From NCBI GenBank assembly GCA_036557525.1, contig DATBHH010000081.1:1-10152 (forward strand): a stretch of 10,152 bases of DNA, read 5' to 3'. Made by a program: the position numbers and the translations under genes. Origin of the DNA: VRUE01 sp036557525. Lineage in GTDB: Bacteria > Actinomycetota > Thermoleophilia > Solirubrobacterales > 70-9. Shown one piece after another: positions 1 through 6,847 of the stretch. A model generated the notes under the pieces. The model was given only the letters and a program-made list of their open reading frames with translations. It was not told the DNA's origin and ran no database searches. The stretch's first letter is position 1. Each line of letters begins with the position of its first letter.

Positions 1-101
1 CCGAGTTCGAGGCGACGGTTCGCCTCGACACCCCGAACGAGGTCACCTACTTCCGCAACGGCGGCATCCTGCAGACGGTCCTCAGGAACCTCAGGGAATG
101 A
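1..101 (+). CDS. acnA: Aconitate hydratase, C-terminal end (partial)
   Basis: The window opens inside a plus-strand gene that ends at TGA 99-101. The visible 32 codons (frame starting at base 3) encode a tail that includes RLDTPNEV and FRNGGILQTVLRNL. This matches the very end of AcnA/IRP1-type aconitases, where an R-[IL]-D-T-P-x-E segment is followed by [YF]-[YF]-R-x-G-G-I-L-Q-x-V-L-R. The enzyme interconverts citrate and isocitrate in the TCA cycle using a 4Fe-4S cluster. The cluster cysteines and most active-site residues lie upstream, outside the window, so only family membership can be supported. A strong GC hairpin begins four bases after the stop. The gene runs toward the kgd operon on the opposite strand, so two TCA-cycle loci are arranged convergently. 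The call rests on a short but distinctive segment. Confidence 0.82.
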   Translation, partial: EFEATVRLDTPNEVTYFRNGGILQTVLRNLRE

Positions 102-104
102 TCA

Positions 105-127
105 GCCGGGCCCATCGGCGGCCCGGC
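105..127. terminator. GC-rich hairpin between convergent transcripts
   Basis: Bases 105-112 (GCCGGGCC) pair perfectly with 120-127 (GGCCCGGC) around a 7-nt loop. The hairpin starts 4 bp after the acnA stop on the plus strand. It also ends the structured minus-strand region described at 105-261. Neither side has a good T-tract: plus continues AGAAATAGG and minus continues TGATCATT. It is therefore a plausible bidirectional terminator, as is common in GC-rich actinobacteria, rather than a canonical intrinsic one. Symmetry means strand cannot be assigned. Confidence 0.55.
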
Positions 128-261
128 AGAAATAGGCACAGCAAGGGCCGCGGGAGGCAGGGGGGTCCGCGCGACCCTCACTGCACCTGAGCGTCGGTAG
201 CCAGGGAGGGATGCCGACGCGGCCGTTCCCCCGGACGGGACTGCCCGGAAGAACAGTCATC
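105..261 (-). ncRNA. Candidate structured small RNA, minus strand
   Basis: Downstream of a strong minus-strand promoter, the predicted transcript (start near 260-261) folds into consecutive stems almost without gaps. Stem 1 pairs 245-254 with 225-234 (10 bp, 10-nt loop). Stem 2 pairs 214-220 with 191-197 (7 bp, perfect). Stem 3 pairs 181-188 with 134-141 (8 bp) and encloses stem 4 (173-177 with 163-167). The terminator-like hairpin 105-127 closes it. Stems 1 and 3 contain two G-U pairs each when read as minus-strand RNA. These become A-C mismatches on the plus strand, so the structure favours minus-strand transcription. I do not recognise a known family; it does not match SRP RNA or 6S RNA by eye. 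A competing reading is a 52-codon open frame at 102-260 with start ATG exactly at the predicted +1, but its third codon positions are much less GC-rich than those of the neighbouring genes. Confidence 0.4.
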
Positions 262-266
262 AACTA

Positions 267-295
267 CCTATAGCGGGTCAGGCGTCGCCGGTCAA
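267..295 (-). promoter_or_regulatory. Near-consensus promoter, minus strand
   Basis: On the minus strand TTGACC (290-295) is followed by exactly 17 bp and then TATAGG (267-272). This is close to the housekeeping-sigma -35/-10 consensus with optimal spacing. The predicted transcription start is near 260-261. It lies just past the DUF3817-like gene stop (317) and points into the gene-free interval 102-266, so it serves the candidate RNA there rather than any long gene. It is the best promoter match I can see in the window. Confidence 0.55.
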
Positions 296-316
296 GCCAC
301 TTGGGTGTCTCCGGGG

Positions 317-640
317 TTAATTCGGGACGTTTTGCGGCGTATCCGCCACTCCCCAACCCTTACGCTCGATCAGCTCGATCCCGATCACGCTTCCGACCGG
401 ACCGACCGGTGTGAGTGTGGCCGCCAGCAGTGTGTAAGGGGCCTCCCGGCGCACCGCCGCGATCCAGATCACCACACACAGCCCGACGAAGCCGAGCCCG
501 TGCGCCCACCCGAACACCATCGTCTCTGTTTCGAACCCAGGCGCGACCCAGAACACGATCAGGGCCGAGAAGATCGCCAGCTCGACCCAGCTGAGGCGCT
601 TGACCCAGCGGAACAGGGGCCCCGGCACCGGCTTGCGCAT
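317..640 (-). CDS. Small DUF3817-like integral membrane protein
   Basis: This 107-residue protein begins with a basic stretch (residues 1-15, including FRWVKRLSW). It then has three hydrophobic segments at about residues 18-34, 43-62 and 69-89. The middle segment carries a FGWAHGLGFVG motif, which corresponds to the G-x-x-HG-x-x-F signature of DUF3817 proteins. These are roughly 100-residue inner-membrane proteins of unknown biochemical role, common in Actinobacteria. The start ATG (640-638) overlaps the TGA stop of kgd (642-640) by one base (TGATG). No independent ribosome-binding site is visible, so translation is probably coupled to kgd. An operon with 2-oxoglutarate dehydrogenase is suggestive, but I will not assign a metabolic function. 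Family membership is inferred from motif and hydropathy only. Confidence 0.68.
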   Translation of the reverse strand: MRKPVPGPLFRWVKRLSWVELAIFSALIVFWVAPGFETETMVFGWAHGLGFVGLCVVIWIAAVRREAPYTLLAATLTPVGPVGSVIGIELIERKGWGVADTPQNVPN

Positions 641-3600
641 CAGCCGCCGGGGGTCAGGGCGGTGAGCACGATCCGCTCCTGCTCGCGGGCGTGGGCGGCG
701 GCGTACCCCTCGCCGGGGCTGGCCCGGGTCGGACGCCCGATGTAGCCGAGCTCGACACCCTCGGGCAGCACCTCGGGGAGCCGCCTCGACATCACCTTCG
801 AGGCCCCCATGTTGCGCGGCTCCTCCTGGGTCCAGACGACCTCCTTCAGGTTCGGGTAGGAGGCGATCAGGTTCCGGAGCTGCTCCTGGGCGAAGGGATA
901 GAGGAGCTCGACGCGGGCGATCGCGACGTCCTCCGCCGCCTCGCGGCGCTCGCTGGCGTCGAGGTCGTAGTAGATCTTGCCCGAGCAGAGGACCAGCCTC
1001 TCGACCTTGTCGCGGCGGTCCGCCGCCTTCGGGTCGTCGAGGATCAGCTCGAACTGCCCGTCGGTGAGCTCCTGCGGCGTCGCCGCGGCGCGGTCGAGGC
1101 GCAGCAGCCCCTTCGGGGTGAAGACGATCAGCGGCCGCGGCTTGCGGATCAGGGCCTGGCGCCGCAGGAGGTGGAAGTACTGAGCGGCGGTGCTCGGGTT
1201 CGCGATCCGGATGTTCCCCTCGGCGGCCAGCGCGAGGAAGCGCTCGATCCGGGCGCTCGAGTGCTCCGGCCCGGATCCCTCGTAGCCGTGCGGCAGCAGC
1301 AGCGTCAGCCGGCTCGTCTGTCCCCACTTCGCCTCGCCGCTGACGATGAAGCTGTCGATGATCACCTGGCCGGCGTTTGCGAAGTCGCCGTACTGCGCCT
1401 CCCAGATCACGAGCGCGTTCGGGTCGGTCGCCGAGTATCCGTACTCGAACCCGAGACAGGCGACCTCCGAGAGCGGACTGTTGTGGAGCTCGAACGGCGC
1501 CGTGGCCTCGGCGAGGTTCTGCATCGGGCAGTACTTGAGCCCGGTGTTCTCGTCGTGGAGGACGAGGTGACGGTGTGAGAACGTGCCGCGCTCGGTGTCC
1601 TGTCCGGTGAGGCGGATGTGGACTCCTTCCGTCAGCAGGGTCGAGAACGCCAGTGCCTCGGCGTGGCCGAATTCGATCCCGCCCTCCTCCAGCGCGGCGA
1701 TCCGCTTGGTCAGCGGTTTGCGCAGCTTGCGGTGGATGGTGAAGCTCTCCGGCACCTTGATCAGCGCCCCGTTCAGCTCGCGCAGGCGCTCGATCGGTAC
1801 CGCGGTCTCGACCGGCGGACTGGCGCTGCGGTCGAGTTCGCCGGTGGCGCTCGTTGTGACTGTCGGGTCTTCGTACTCGCCGAGCTCCATCTTCTGCCGC
1901 AGGTCCTTGAGCGCCGCCGACATCTCCTCGCGCCGCTCGGTCCCGGCCCGCTCGACGTCCTCGATGGCGATCACGCCCTCATCGACGAGCTTCGCCGCAT
2001 AGATCTCGGAGACCGGCGGATGGGCCTTGATCATCGCCGCGGTCGTCGGCTGGGTGTAGGCCGGCTCGTCGGTCTCGTTGTGGCCGTAGCGGCGGTAGCC
2101 GATGACGTCGATGACGATGTCCCGGCCCCAGCGCTCGCGGTAGGCCATCGCCAGCCGGATCGCCGACGAGCAGGCCTCGACGTCGTCGGCGTTGACGTGG
2201 ACGATGGGGACGTTGTAGCCCTTCGCCGGGTCGGCCGCGTAGGGGGTCGAGCGGGCCTCCTCGGGGTCGGTCGTGAACCCCACCTGGTTGTTCTGGATGA
2301 TGTGGATCGTGCCGCCCGTCGAGTAGCCGCGGAGTCCCTGTAGGTTCAGCGTCTCGGCGACGACACCCTGGCCGGGGAAGGCGGCGTCGCCGTGGACCAG
2401 GACCGGGACCGCCCGGCGCGGATCGTGGTCGATCGTCGCCCCCTCGAAGTCGGACTGGAGGAAGCGCGAGGCGCCGACGACGACCGGGTCGACGAACTCG
2501 AGGTGGCTCGGGTTCGGGTGGAGGCGGACGGCGATCCTCTCGCCGGAATGCGTCTCGTAGACGCCCTGGTGACCGTAGTGGTACTTGACGTCGCCGGTCC
2601 CGTGATGGGGGATCGCGGCGACCGCCTTGACCGCCTCGATCCGCTTCGATCCCTCGAACTCGGCGAGGATCGACTCGACCGAGCGGCCCAGGTTGTGGGC
2701 GAGGACGGCGAGGCGCCCGCGGTGGGCCATCCCGAGCACGACCTCCTCGGCGCCGGCGCGGCCCGAGAGCGTGATCAGCTCGTCGAGCATCGGCACCACC
2801 GCGTCGAGCCCCTCGATCGTGAAGATCTTCTGCCCGAGGTAGGCCTTCTCGCAGAAGCGCTCGAACTCGAAGACGTCGATCAGGCGCTCCAGCAGCCGCC
2901 GTTTCTCATCGTCGGCGAGCGGCTTGCGGTGGGCTCCGGTCTCGACCATCTCCCGCAGCCAGGTCCGCTGCTGGTGGGAGGAGAGGTGCTCGAACTGGTA
3001 GGCGATCGTGCCGCAGTAGGCGGCCCGCATCCGTGGCAGCGCCTCGAGCAGCGTTTCGCCGGGGACGCCGATCCGCAGGATCGAGGCCGGGATCCGCGAC
3101 ATCAGTTCGGGCGTCAGGTTCAGGTTCTCGGGCTGGATCGCCGGGTCGCCCTTCGGCTCGCGGCCGAGGGGATCGAGGCGGGCGGCGAGGTGGCCGTGGG
3201 TGCGGTAGGCCTTCAGCAGCGAGGTCGCGGCCTGCACCGCCTGAAGCAGCTCCTCGTCGGGCCGGGTCGGCGTGGTCGCCGGCGGCGGCGCCCCCAACGG
3301 CGGCGCCGAGGCGGCGGCCGGGTGGGCGGCCGTGACCGGCCCGGGGTCGATCCCGAGGTCGGCGGCGACCGACTCGTAGAAGCCGTCCTCGCCCTGCAGC
3401 AGCTGCTCGATCCGGCGCAGGAATGACCCCGACTCCGCCCCCTGGATGACCCGATGGTCGTAGGTCGAGGTCATCGTCATCACCTTCGAGACCCCGAGCT
3501 GCTTGATCCGGTCGGGGCCGGCGTGCGCCCACTCGGGCGGGTAGGCGATCGAGCCGGTCGCGATGATCGCGCTCTGGCCGCTGAGCAGGCGCGGCACCGA

Positions 3601-4686
3601 TGAGATCGTGCCGATGCCGCCCGGGTTGGTGAGCGAGATGTTGGTCCCCTGGAAGTCGTCGGCGGTGAGCTTGCTCTCGCGTGTCTTCTTGATCAGTTCC
3701 TCGTAGTAGGTGTGGAAGGCGGCGAAGTCGAGCCCCTCGGCTCCCCTGATCGCCGGCACCATCAGGCTGCGCGAGCCGTCCTTGCGCTCGATGTCGACAG
3801 CGATGCCGAGGTTGACCGGGCCGCCCTCGATCGCGAACGGCTTGCCGTCGCGGCTCTCGAAGACGCGGGTCATCACCTGCCACTCCTTCGCCGCCTGGAC
3901 GATCCCCCAGGCGATCAGGTGGGTGAAGGAGACCTTCATCCCGCGCTCGTTGAGGATCGCGTTGAGGGCCCTGCGCTTGGCGTCGAGGGTGTCGACCGAG
4001 ATCGTCCGGAACGAGGTTGCGGTCGGCACCTCGCGGCTCTCGTCCATCGCCTGCGCCAGCATCGCCGCCGGCCCTCGCAGCGGCTTCGCCTCCCCGGCGG
4101 CAGCGGGCGCGACCGCAGCCGCAGGCGCGGCCCCGTCCCCGTTGGCGGCAGCCAGCACGTCGTCTTTGGTGACCTTGGCGCCGACCCCGGAGCCCCTGAT
4201 CTGGCCGAGGTCGATTCCGCGTTCGGCGGCTATTCGACGCGCGACGGGCGTGGCACGCAGCTCGCCGGCCTCGAGCGCCCCGTCCGCGGGTGGCGTCGAG
4301 GTGGGCTCCTCGCCCGCAGCTTGCGAGGACGAGGAGTCCTCCTCGACGACAGGACCCGCGGTCGGGCGGTCAGTCCCGGTGTCCTCCCCCGCGCCAGGAC
4401 CCGCGGGCTCGGCGGCCGATCCCGCACCGGAATCGTCGCCGGGCTCCATCTCCGCCAACGGGGCCCCGACCGGAACCTCGTCGTCGACCTGGACGAGCAG
4501 CTTGGTGATGACCCCCGACTCAGGCGCCGGAACCTCGGCGTCGACCTTGTCGGTCGAGACCTCGACGACGGTGTCGCCCTCGTTGACGAAATCGCCCTCG
4601 GCGACGTGCCACTCGAGGACGATGCCCTCGGTCACCGACTCGCCCATTTCGGGCATCTGAATCTGCACAGTGGCCGTTTGCGCCAT
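640..4686 (-). CDS. kgd: Multifunctional 2-oxoglutarate dehydrogenase (E2-E1 fusion) with lipoyl domain
   Basis: This 1348-residue enzyme oxidatively decarboxylates 2-oxoglutarate to succinyl-CoA in the TCA cycle. Domains in order: a lipoyl domain (about 1-83) with TDKVDAE, lipoyl lysine K47; an acidic Ala/Pro-rich linker (84-141); an E3-binding domain (about 143-181, RATPVARRIAAERGIDL); an E2 succinyltransferase core (about 200-432) with SLTNPGGIGT and active-site H411 in TYDHRVIQG; and an E1 thiamine-diphosphate part (about 478-1345) with the ThDP motif from GD (766-767) to NN (799-800), plus HGTGDVKYH and NPSHLEFVDP. The E2-E1 half aligns by memory with mycobacterial Kgd (about 1231 aa) and corynebacterial OdhA, which lack a lipoyl domain; here it is present. 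The QG after DHRVI replaces the usual DG but is shared with Kgd. Start: ATG 4686 begins MAQTATVQIQMPEMGESVTE, a typical lipoyl-domain N-terminus. The open frame continuing to 6282 is antisense to the next gene. The gene overlaps the downstream membrane gene by one base. E3 is not in the window. Confidence 0.96.
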   Translation of the reverse strand: MAQTATVQIQMPEMGESVTEGIVLEWHVAEGDFVNEGDTVVEVSTDKVDAEVPAPESGVITKLLVQVDDEVPVGAPLAEMEPGDDSGAGSAAEPAGPGAGEDTGTDRPTAGPVVEEDSSSSQAAGEEPTSTPPADGALEAGELRATPVARRIAAERGIDLGQIRGSGVGAKVTKDDVLAAANGDGAAPAAAVAPAAAGEAKPLRGPAAMLAQAMDESREVPTATSFRTISVDTLDAKRRALNAILNERGMKVSFTHLIAWGIVQAAKEWQVMTRVFESRDGKPFAIEGGPVNLGIAVDIERKDGSRSLMVPAIRGAEGLDFAAFHTYYEELIKKTRESKLTADDFQGTNISLTNPGGIGTISSVPRLLSGQSAIIATGSIAYPPEWAHAGPDRIKQLGVSKVMTMTSTYDHRVIQGAESGSFLRRIEQLLQGEDGFYESVAADLGIDPGPVTAAHPAAASAPPLGAPPPATTPTRPDEELLQAVQAATSLLKAYRTHGHLAARLDPLGREPKGDPAIQPENLNLTPELMSRIPASILRIGVPGETLLEALPRMRAAYCGTIAYQFEHLSSHQQRTWLREMVETGAHRKPLADDEKRRLLERLIDVFEFERFCEKAYLGQKIFTIEGLDAVVPMLDELITLSGRAGAEEVVLGMAHRGRLAVLAHNLGRSVESILAEFEGSKRIEAVKAVAAIPHHGTGDVKYHYGHQGVYETHSGERIAVRLHPNPSHLEFVDPVVVGASRFLQSDFEGATIDHDPRRAVPVLVHGDAAFPGQGVVAETLNLQGLRGYSTGGTIHIIQNNQVGFTTDPEEARSTPYAADPAKGYNVPIVHVNADDVEACSSAIRLAMAYRERWGRDIVIDVIGYRRYGHNETDEPAYTQPTTAAMIKAHPPVSEIYAAKLVDEGVIAIEDVERAGTERREEMSAALKDLRQKMELGEYEDPTVTTSATGELDRSASPPVETAVPIERLRELNGALIKVPESFTIHRKLRKPLTKRIAALEEGGIEFGHAEALAFSTLLTEGVHIRLTGQDTERGTFSHRHLVLHDENTGLKYCPMQNLAEATAPFELHNSPLSEVACLGFEYGYSATDPNALVIWEAQYGDFANAGQVIIDSFIVSGEAKWGQTSRLTLLLPHGYEGSGPEHSSARIERFLALAAEGNIRIANPSTAAQYFHLLRRQALIRKPRPLIVFTPKGLLRLDRAAATPQELTDGQFELILDDPKAADRRDKVERLVLCSGKIYYDLDASERREAAEDVAIARVELLYPFAQEQLRNLIASYPNLKEVVWTQEEPRNMGASKVMSRRLPEVLPEGVELGYIGRPTRASPGEGYAAAHAREQERIVLTALTPGG

Positions 4687-4752
4687 CCTTGCTTTGAGTG
4701 TATGAAACAGCGATGAGCGCGGAGGCGACCAGGCCGAGGCAGGAAGGGTGAG
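4678..4752. promoter_or_regulatory. Divergent kgd / fatty acyl-CoA reductase control region
   Basis: Only 66 bp (4687-4752) separate the two divergent start codons, so both promoters must overlap here or lie inside the genes. Plus strand: TTGCGC (4678-4683), 17 bp, TATGAA (4701-4706), with predicted start near A4713. Minus strand: TACACT (4702-4697) with no convincing -35, predicted start near 4690, which gives kgd a leader of only about 4 nt (AAGG). The two -10 candidates share bases 4701-4702, so polymerase could probably occupy only one at a time. For the plus gene AGGAAGG (4741-4747) is a good ribosome-binding site 5 bp before ATG 4753. I see no clear operator palindrome. The promoters are assigned by eye and are tentative. 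Confidence 0.4.
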
Positions 4753-6744
4753 ATGAATTACTTCGTCACCGGGGTGACCGGCTTCATCGGCCGCAATCTC
4801 GTCGAGCGGCTTCTCCAGCGCGAGGGCACGATCTACGCGCTGGTGCGGGCGGGCTCGCGGGGCAGGCTCGAGGAGCTGCGGACGTCGTGGGGCGCCGACG
4901 GGGCGCGGATCGTCCCGGTCGCCGGCGACCTCTCCCGGCCCGGCCTCGGGGTCTCCGAGGAGGACCTGGTGACGCTGCGCGGCGACGTCGACCATTTCTT
5001 CCACCTGGCGGCGATCTACGACATGACCGCAGGCGCCGAAGCGCAGGAGGTCGCCAACGTCGAGGGGACGCGGCACGCGGTCGAGCTCGCGACCGCGATC
5101 GAGGCCGGCTGCTTCCACCAGGTCAGCTCGATCGCCGCCGCCGGCCTTTACCGGGGCGAATGGCGCGAGGACATGTTCGACGAGGCCGAAAACCTCGACG
5201 TCCACCCCTACTTCCGCACCAAGCACGAGTCCGAGCGGGTGGTCCGCGAAGAGTGCACCCGTCCCTGGCGCGTCTACCGGCCCGGAATCGTCGTCGGCGA
5301 CTCCCGCAGCGGCGAGATCGACAAGATCGACGGCCCCTACTACTTCTTCAAGCTCCTCCAGCGCGCCCGGCGCGTGCTCCCGTCCTGGCTGCCGACGGTC
5401 GGGGTCGAGGGCGGCGAGATCAACATCGTCCCCGTCGACTACGTGGCCGATGCGATCGATCACATCGCCCACGAGCCCGGCCTCGACCGGCAGGCGTTCT
5501 CGCTCACCGACCCCCGGCCGAAGACCGTCGGGCAGCTCGTCAACCTGCTCGCCAGGGTCGCCGACGCCCCCCAGGCGGCCTACCGGCTCGACGCGAGCAT
5601 CACCGACCCGGCGACGAACGTGGTGAAGACGGGGCTGCGTCTGTTTCCGCCGGCGAAGCGGGTCGGCGACCGCGCCCTCAGCGAGCTCGGGATCCCACCC
5701 GGCCTCCTCAACTACCTCGACTACCCGACCCATTTCGACTCGACCAACGCCGAGTCGGCCCTCGCGGGGTCGGGGATCGAGGTGCCGCCGCTGGAGACCT
5801 ACGCCGACAGGCTCTGGGACTACTGGGAGCGCAACCTCGACCCCGACCTTTTCAGGGACCGGCCGTTGGCGGCCGCCGTGCGCGGCAAGGTCGTGCTGAT
5901 CACCGGCGCCTCCTCGGGAATCGGCAAGGCGACCGCTGTCAAGGTCGCCGACGCCGGCGGGACGGTGCTGCTCGTGGCCCGCTCGATGGACAAGCTCGAG
6001 GAGACCAAGGAGGAGATCGAGGCCGCGGGCGGGATCGCGCACGTACACCAGTGCGACATGTCCGACACGGAGGACGTCGCGCGGATGGCCGAGGAGGTCC
6101 TCACCTATCACGGCCGGGTCGACATCCTGATCAACAACGCCGGCCGCTCGATCCGTCGCTCCGTCGGCCTCTCCTACGACCGCTTCCACGACTACGAGCG
6201 GACGATGCAGGTCAACTACTTCGGCGCGGTGCGGCTGATCCTCGCCCTGCTGCCGTCGATGCGCGCCCACAAATCGGGCCACATAATCGACATCAGCTCG
6301 ATCGGGACCCAGACCAACCCGCCGCGCTTTTCGGCCTACGTCGCCTCGAAGGCGGCGCTCGACGCATTCGGGCGGGTGATCGCGTCAGAGGTGGTCGACG
6401 ACGGGGTTCACATCACGACGATCCACATGCCGCTGGTACGGACCCCGATGATCGCACCGACCCGGATGTACGACATGTTCCCGGCGATCACACCCGAGGA
6501 GGCCGCTGAGATGATCGCCGGCGCGATCGTCAGCCAGCCGAAGAAGGTGGCGACCAGGCTCGGCACCCTCGGCGAGGTGATCTACGCCGTCGCGCCGACG
6601 TTCAGCGACCGGATCCTCAACACGGCCTACAAGCTGTTCCCCGAGTCGCAGGCGGCGAAGGGGAAGGGCGAGCAGGCGCCCGACAAAGCGCCGACGACCG
6701 AGGCCGTCGCCTTCGCCCACCTGATGAAAGGGGTTCACTGGTAG
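4753..6744 (+). CDS. Fatty acyl-CoA reductase, alcohol-forming, two SDR domains
   Basis: This 663-residue protein matches, as recalled, the full length of the Marinobacter fatty acyl-CoA reductase Maqu_2220 (about 661 aa). The match includes the start MNYF-TG-TGFIGR, the linker WDYWERNLDPDLFRDR (355-370), the segment NNAGRSIRRS (461-470) and the end AFAHLMKGVHW. Such enzymes reduce acyl-CoA or acyl-ACP through the aldehyde to fatty alcohol with NADPH. The N-terminal domain (1 to about 350) is an extended SDR with GVTGFIG (7-13) and active-site YFRTK (153-157). The C-terminal domain (about 376-625) is a classical SDR with TGASSGIG (384-391), NNAG (461-464), a conserved serine at 515/516 and YVASK (529-533). 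Both domains keep their nucleotide-binding and Tyr-Lys motifs, so both look active. Mycobacterial AcrA1 has the same layout. The start has a good AGGAAGG site. It is followed in the same direction by an alkyl-DHAP synthase-like gene that could use the alcohol. No signal peptide or membrane segment is seen. Confidence 0.92.
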   Translation: MNYFVTGVTGFIGRNLVERLLQREGTIYALVRAGSRGRLEELRTSWGADGARIVPVAGDLSRPGLGVSEEDLVTLRGDVDHFFHLAAIYDMTAGAEAQEVANVEGTRHAVELATAIEAGCFHQVSSIAAAGLYRGEWREDMFDEAENLDVHPYFRTKHESERVVREECTRPWRVYRPGIVVGDSRSGEIDKIDGPYYFFKLLQRARRVLPSWLPTVGVEGGEINIVPVDYVADAIDHIAHEPGLDRQAFSLTDPRPKTVGQLVNLLARVADAPQAAYRLDASITDPATNVVKTGLRLFPPAKRVGDRALSELGIPPGLLNYLDYPTHFDSTNAESALAGSGIEVPPLETYADRLWDYWERNLDPDLFRDRPLAAAVRGKVVLITGASSGIGKATAVKVADAGGTVLLVARSMDKLEETKEEIEAAGGIAHVHQCDMSDTEDVARMAEEVLTYHGRVDILINNAGRSIRRSVGLSYDRFHDYERTMQVNYFGAVRLILALLPSMRAHKSGHIIDISSIGTQTNPPRFSAYVASKAALDAFGRVIASEVVDDGVHITTIHMPLVRTPMIAPTRMYDMFPAITPEEAAEMIAGAIVSQPKKVATRLGTLGEVIYAVAPTFSDRILNTAYKLFPESQAAKGKGEQAPDKAPTTEAVAFAHLMKGVHW

Positions 6745-6836
6745 AGGGCGGTTTCTCCCTCCGCCGGACAAGTGCCGGTCTAATCAGACCGGCACTTTGA
6801 GTATCCGCCCGTCAGAGGGAGAAACCGCCCTCTACC
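6740..6836. repeat. 97-bp nested palindrome between reductase and AGPS genes
   Basis: Two perfect 22-bp inverted arms (6740-6761 and 6815-6836) flank a second perfect inverted repeat, 6770-6781 (AAGTGCCGGTCT) against 6786-6797 (AGACCGGCACTT), with loop AATC. The left outer arm includes the reductase stop codon TAG (6742-6744). The right arm ends 11 bp before the AGPS start ATG. Each outer arm can also fold on itself through GAGGG/CCCTC, so long-stem and three-hairpin forms are mutually exclusive alternatives. The inner hairpin is followed by only TTT, so it would be a weak intrinsic terminator on its own. No flanking target duplication is visible. It could be a terminator or attenuator, an mRNA-processing site, or a small palindromic repeat element. 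Confidence 0.8.
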
Positions 6837-6847
6837 GGCGAGTGGCG

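Noticed and set aside
181..260. SRP RNA (4.5S) domain IV, suggested by CCCGGAAGAACAG on the plus strand.
   Set aside because: The conserved CAGG and AGCAGC internal-loop strands around the GGAA tetraloop are not present, and the fold favours the minus strand.
102..316. A riboswitch in the acnA-DUF3817 gap.
   Set aside because: No gene lies downstream on either strand for it to control: the minus-strand transcript runs into the convergent acnA end, and the next plus-strand gene is at 4753.
691..4716. Several long plus-strand open frames (for example 691-1578, 2392-3426, 3712-4716) opposite kgd.
   Set aside because: They are antisense shadows caused by high GC3: compositions rich in Arg, Asp, Leu and Gly, no recognisable domain, and they lie over strongly conserved Kgd coding sequence.
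4687..6282. Extension of the kgd frame upstream, giving an 1880-residue open frame.
   Set aside because: The extra 532 residues are antisense to the well-supported fatty acyl-CoA reductase and show no domain. The lipoyl-domain N-terminus fixes the start at 4686.
4887..6509. A 540-codon plus-strand frame inside the reductase gene.
   Set aside because: It is in a different frame of the same DNA, is extremely Arg/Pro-rich, and has no motif.
6740..6836. A transposon-derived element (MITE) bounded by the 22-bp arms.
   Set aside because: No target-site duplication can be seen next to the arms and only one copy is in the window, so mobility cannot be supported from this sequence.
6797..6847. TTG 6797 as the AGPS start, adding 17 residues.
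   Set aside because: It lies inside the inner hairpin of the palindrome. The added residues have no counterpart in AGPS proteins, whose WGWGY motif sits near the N-terminus from ATG 6848.
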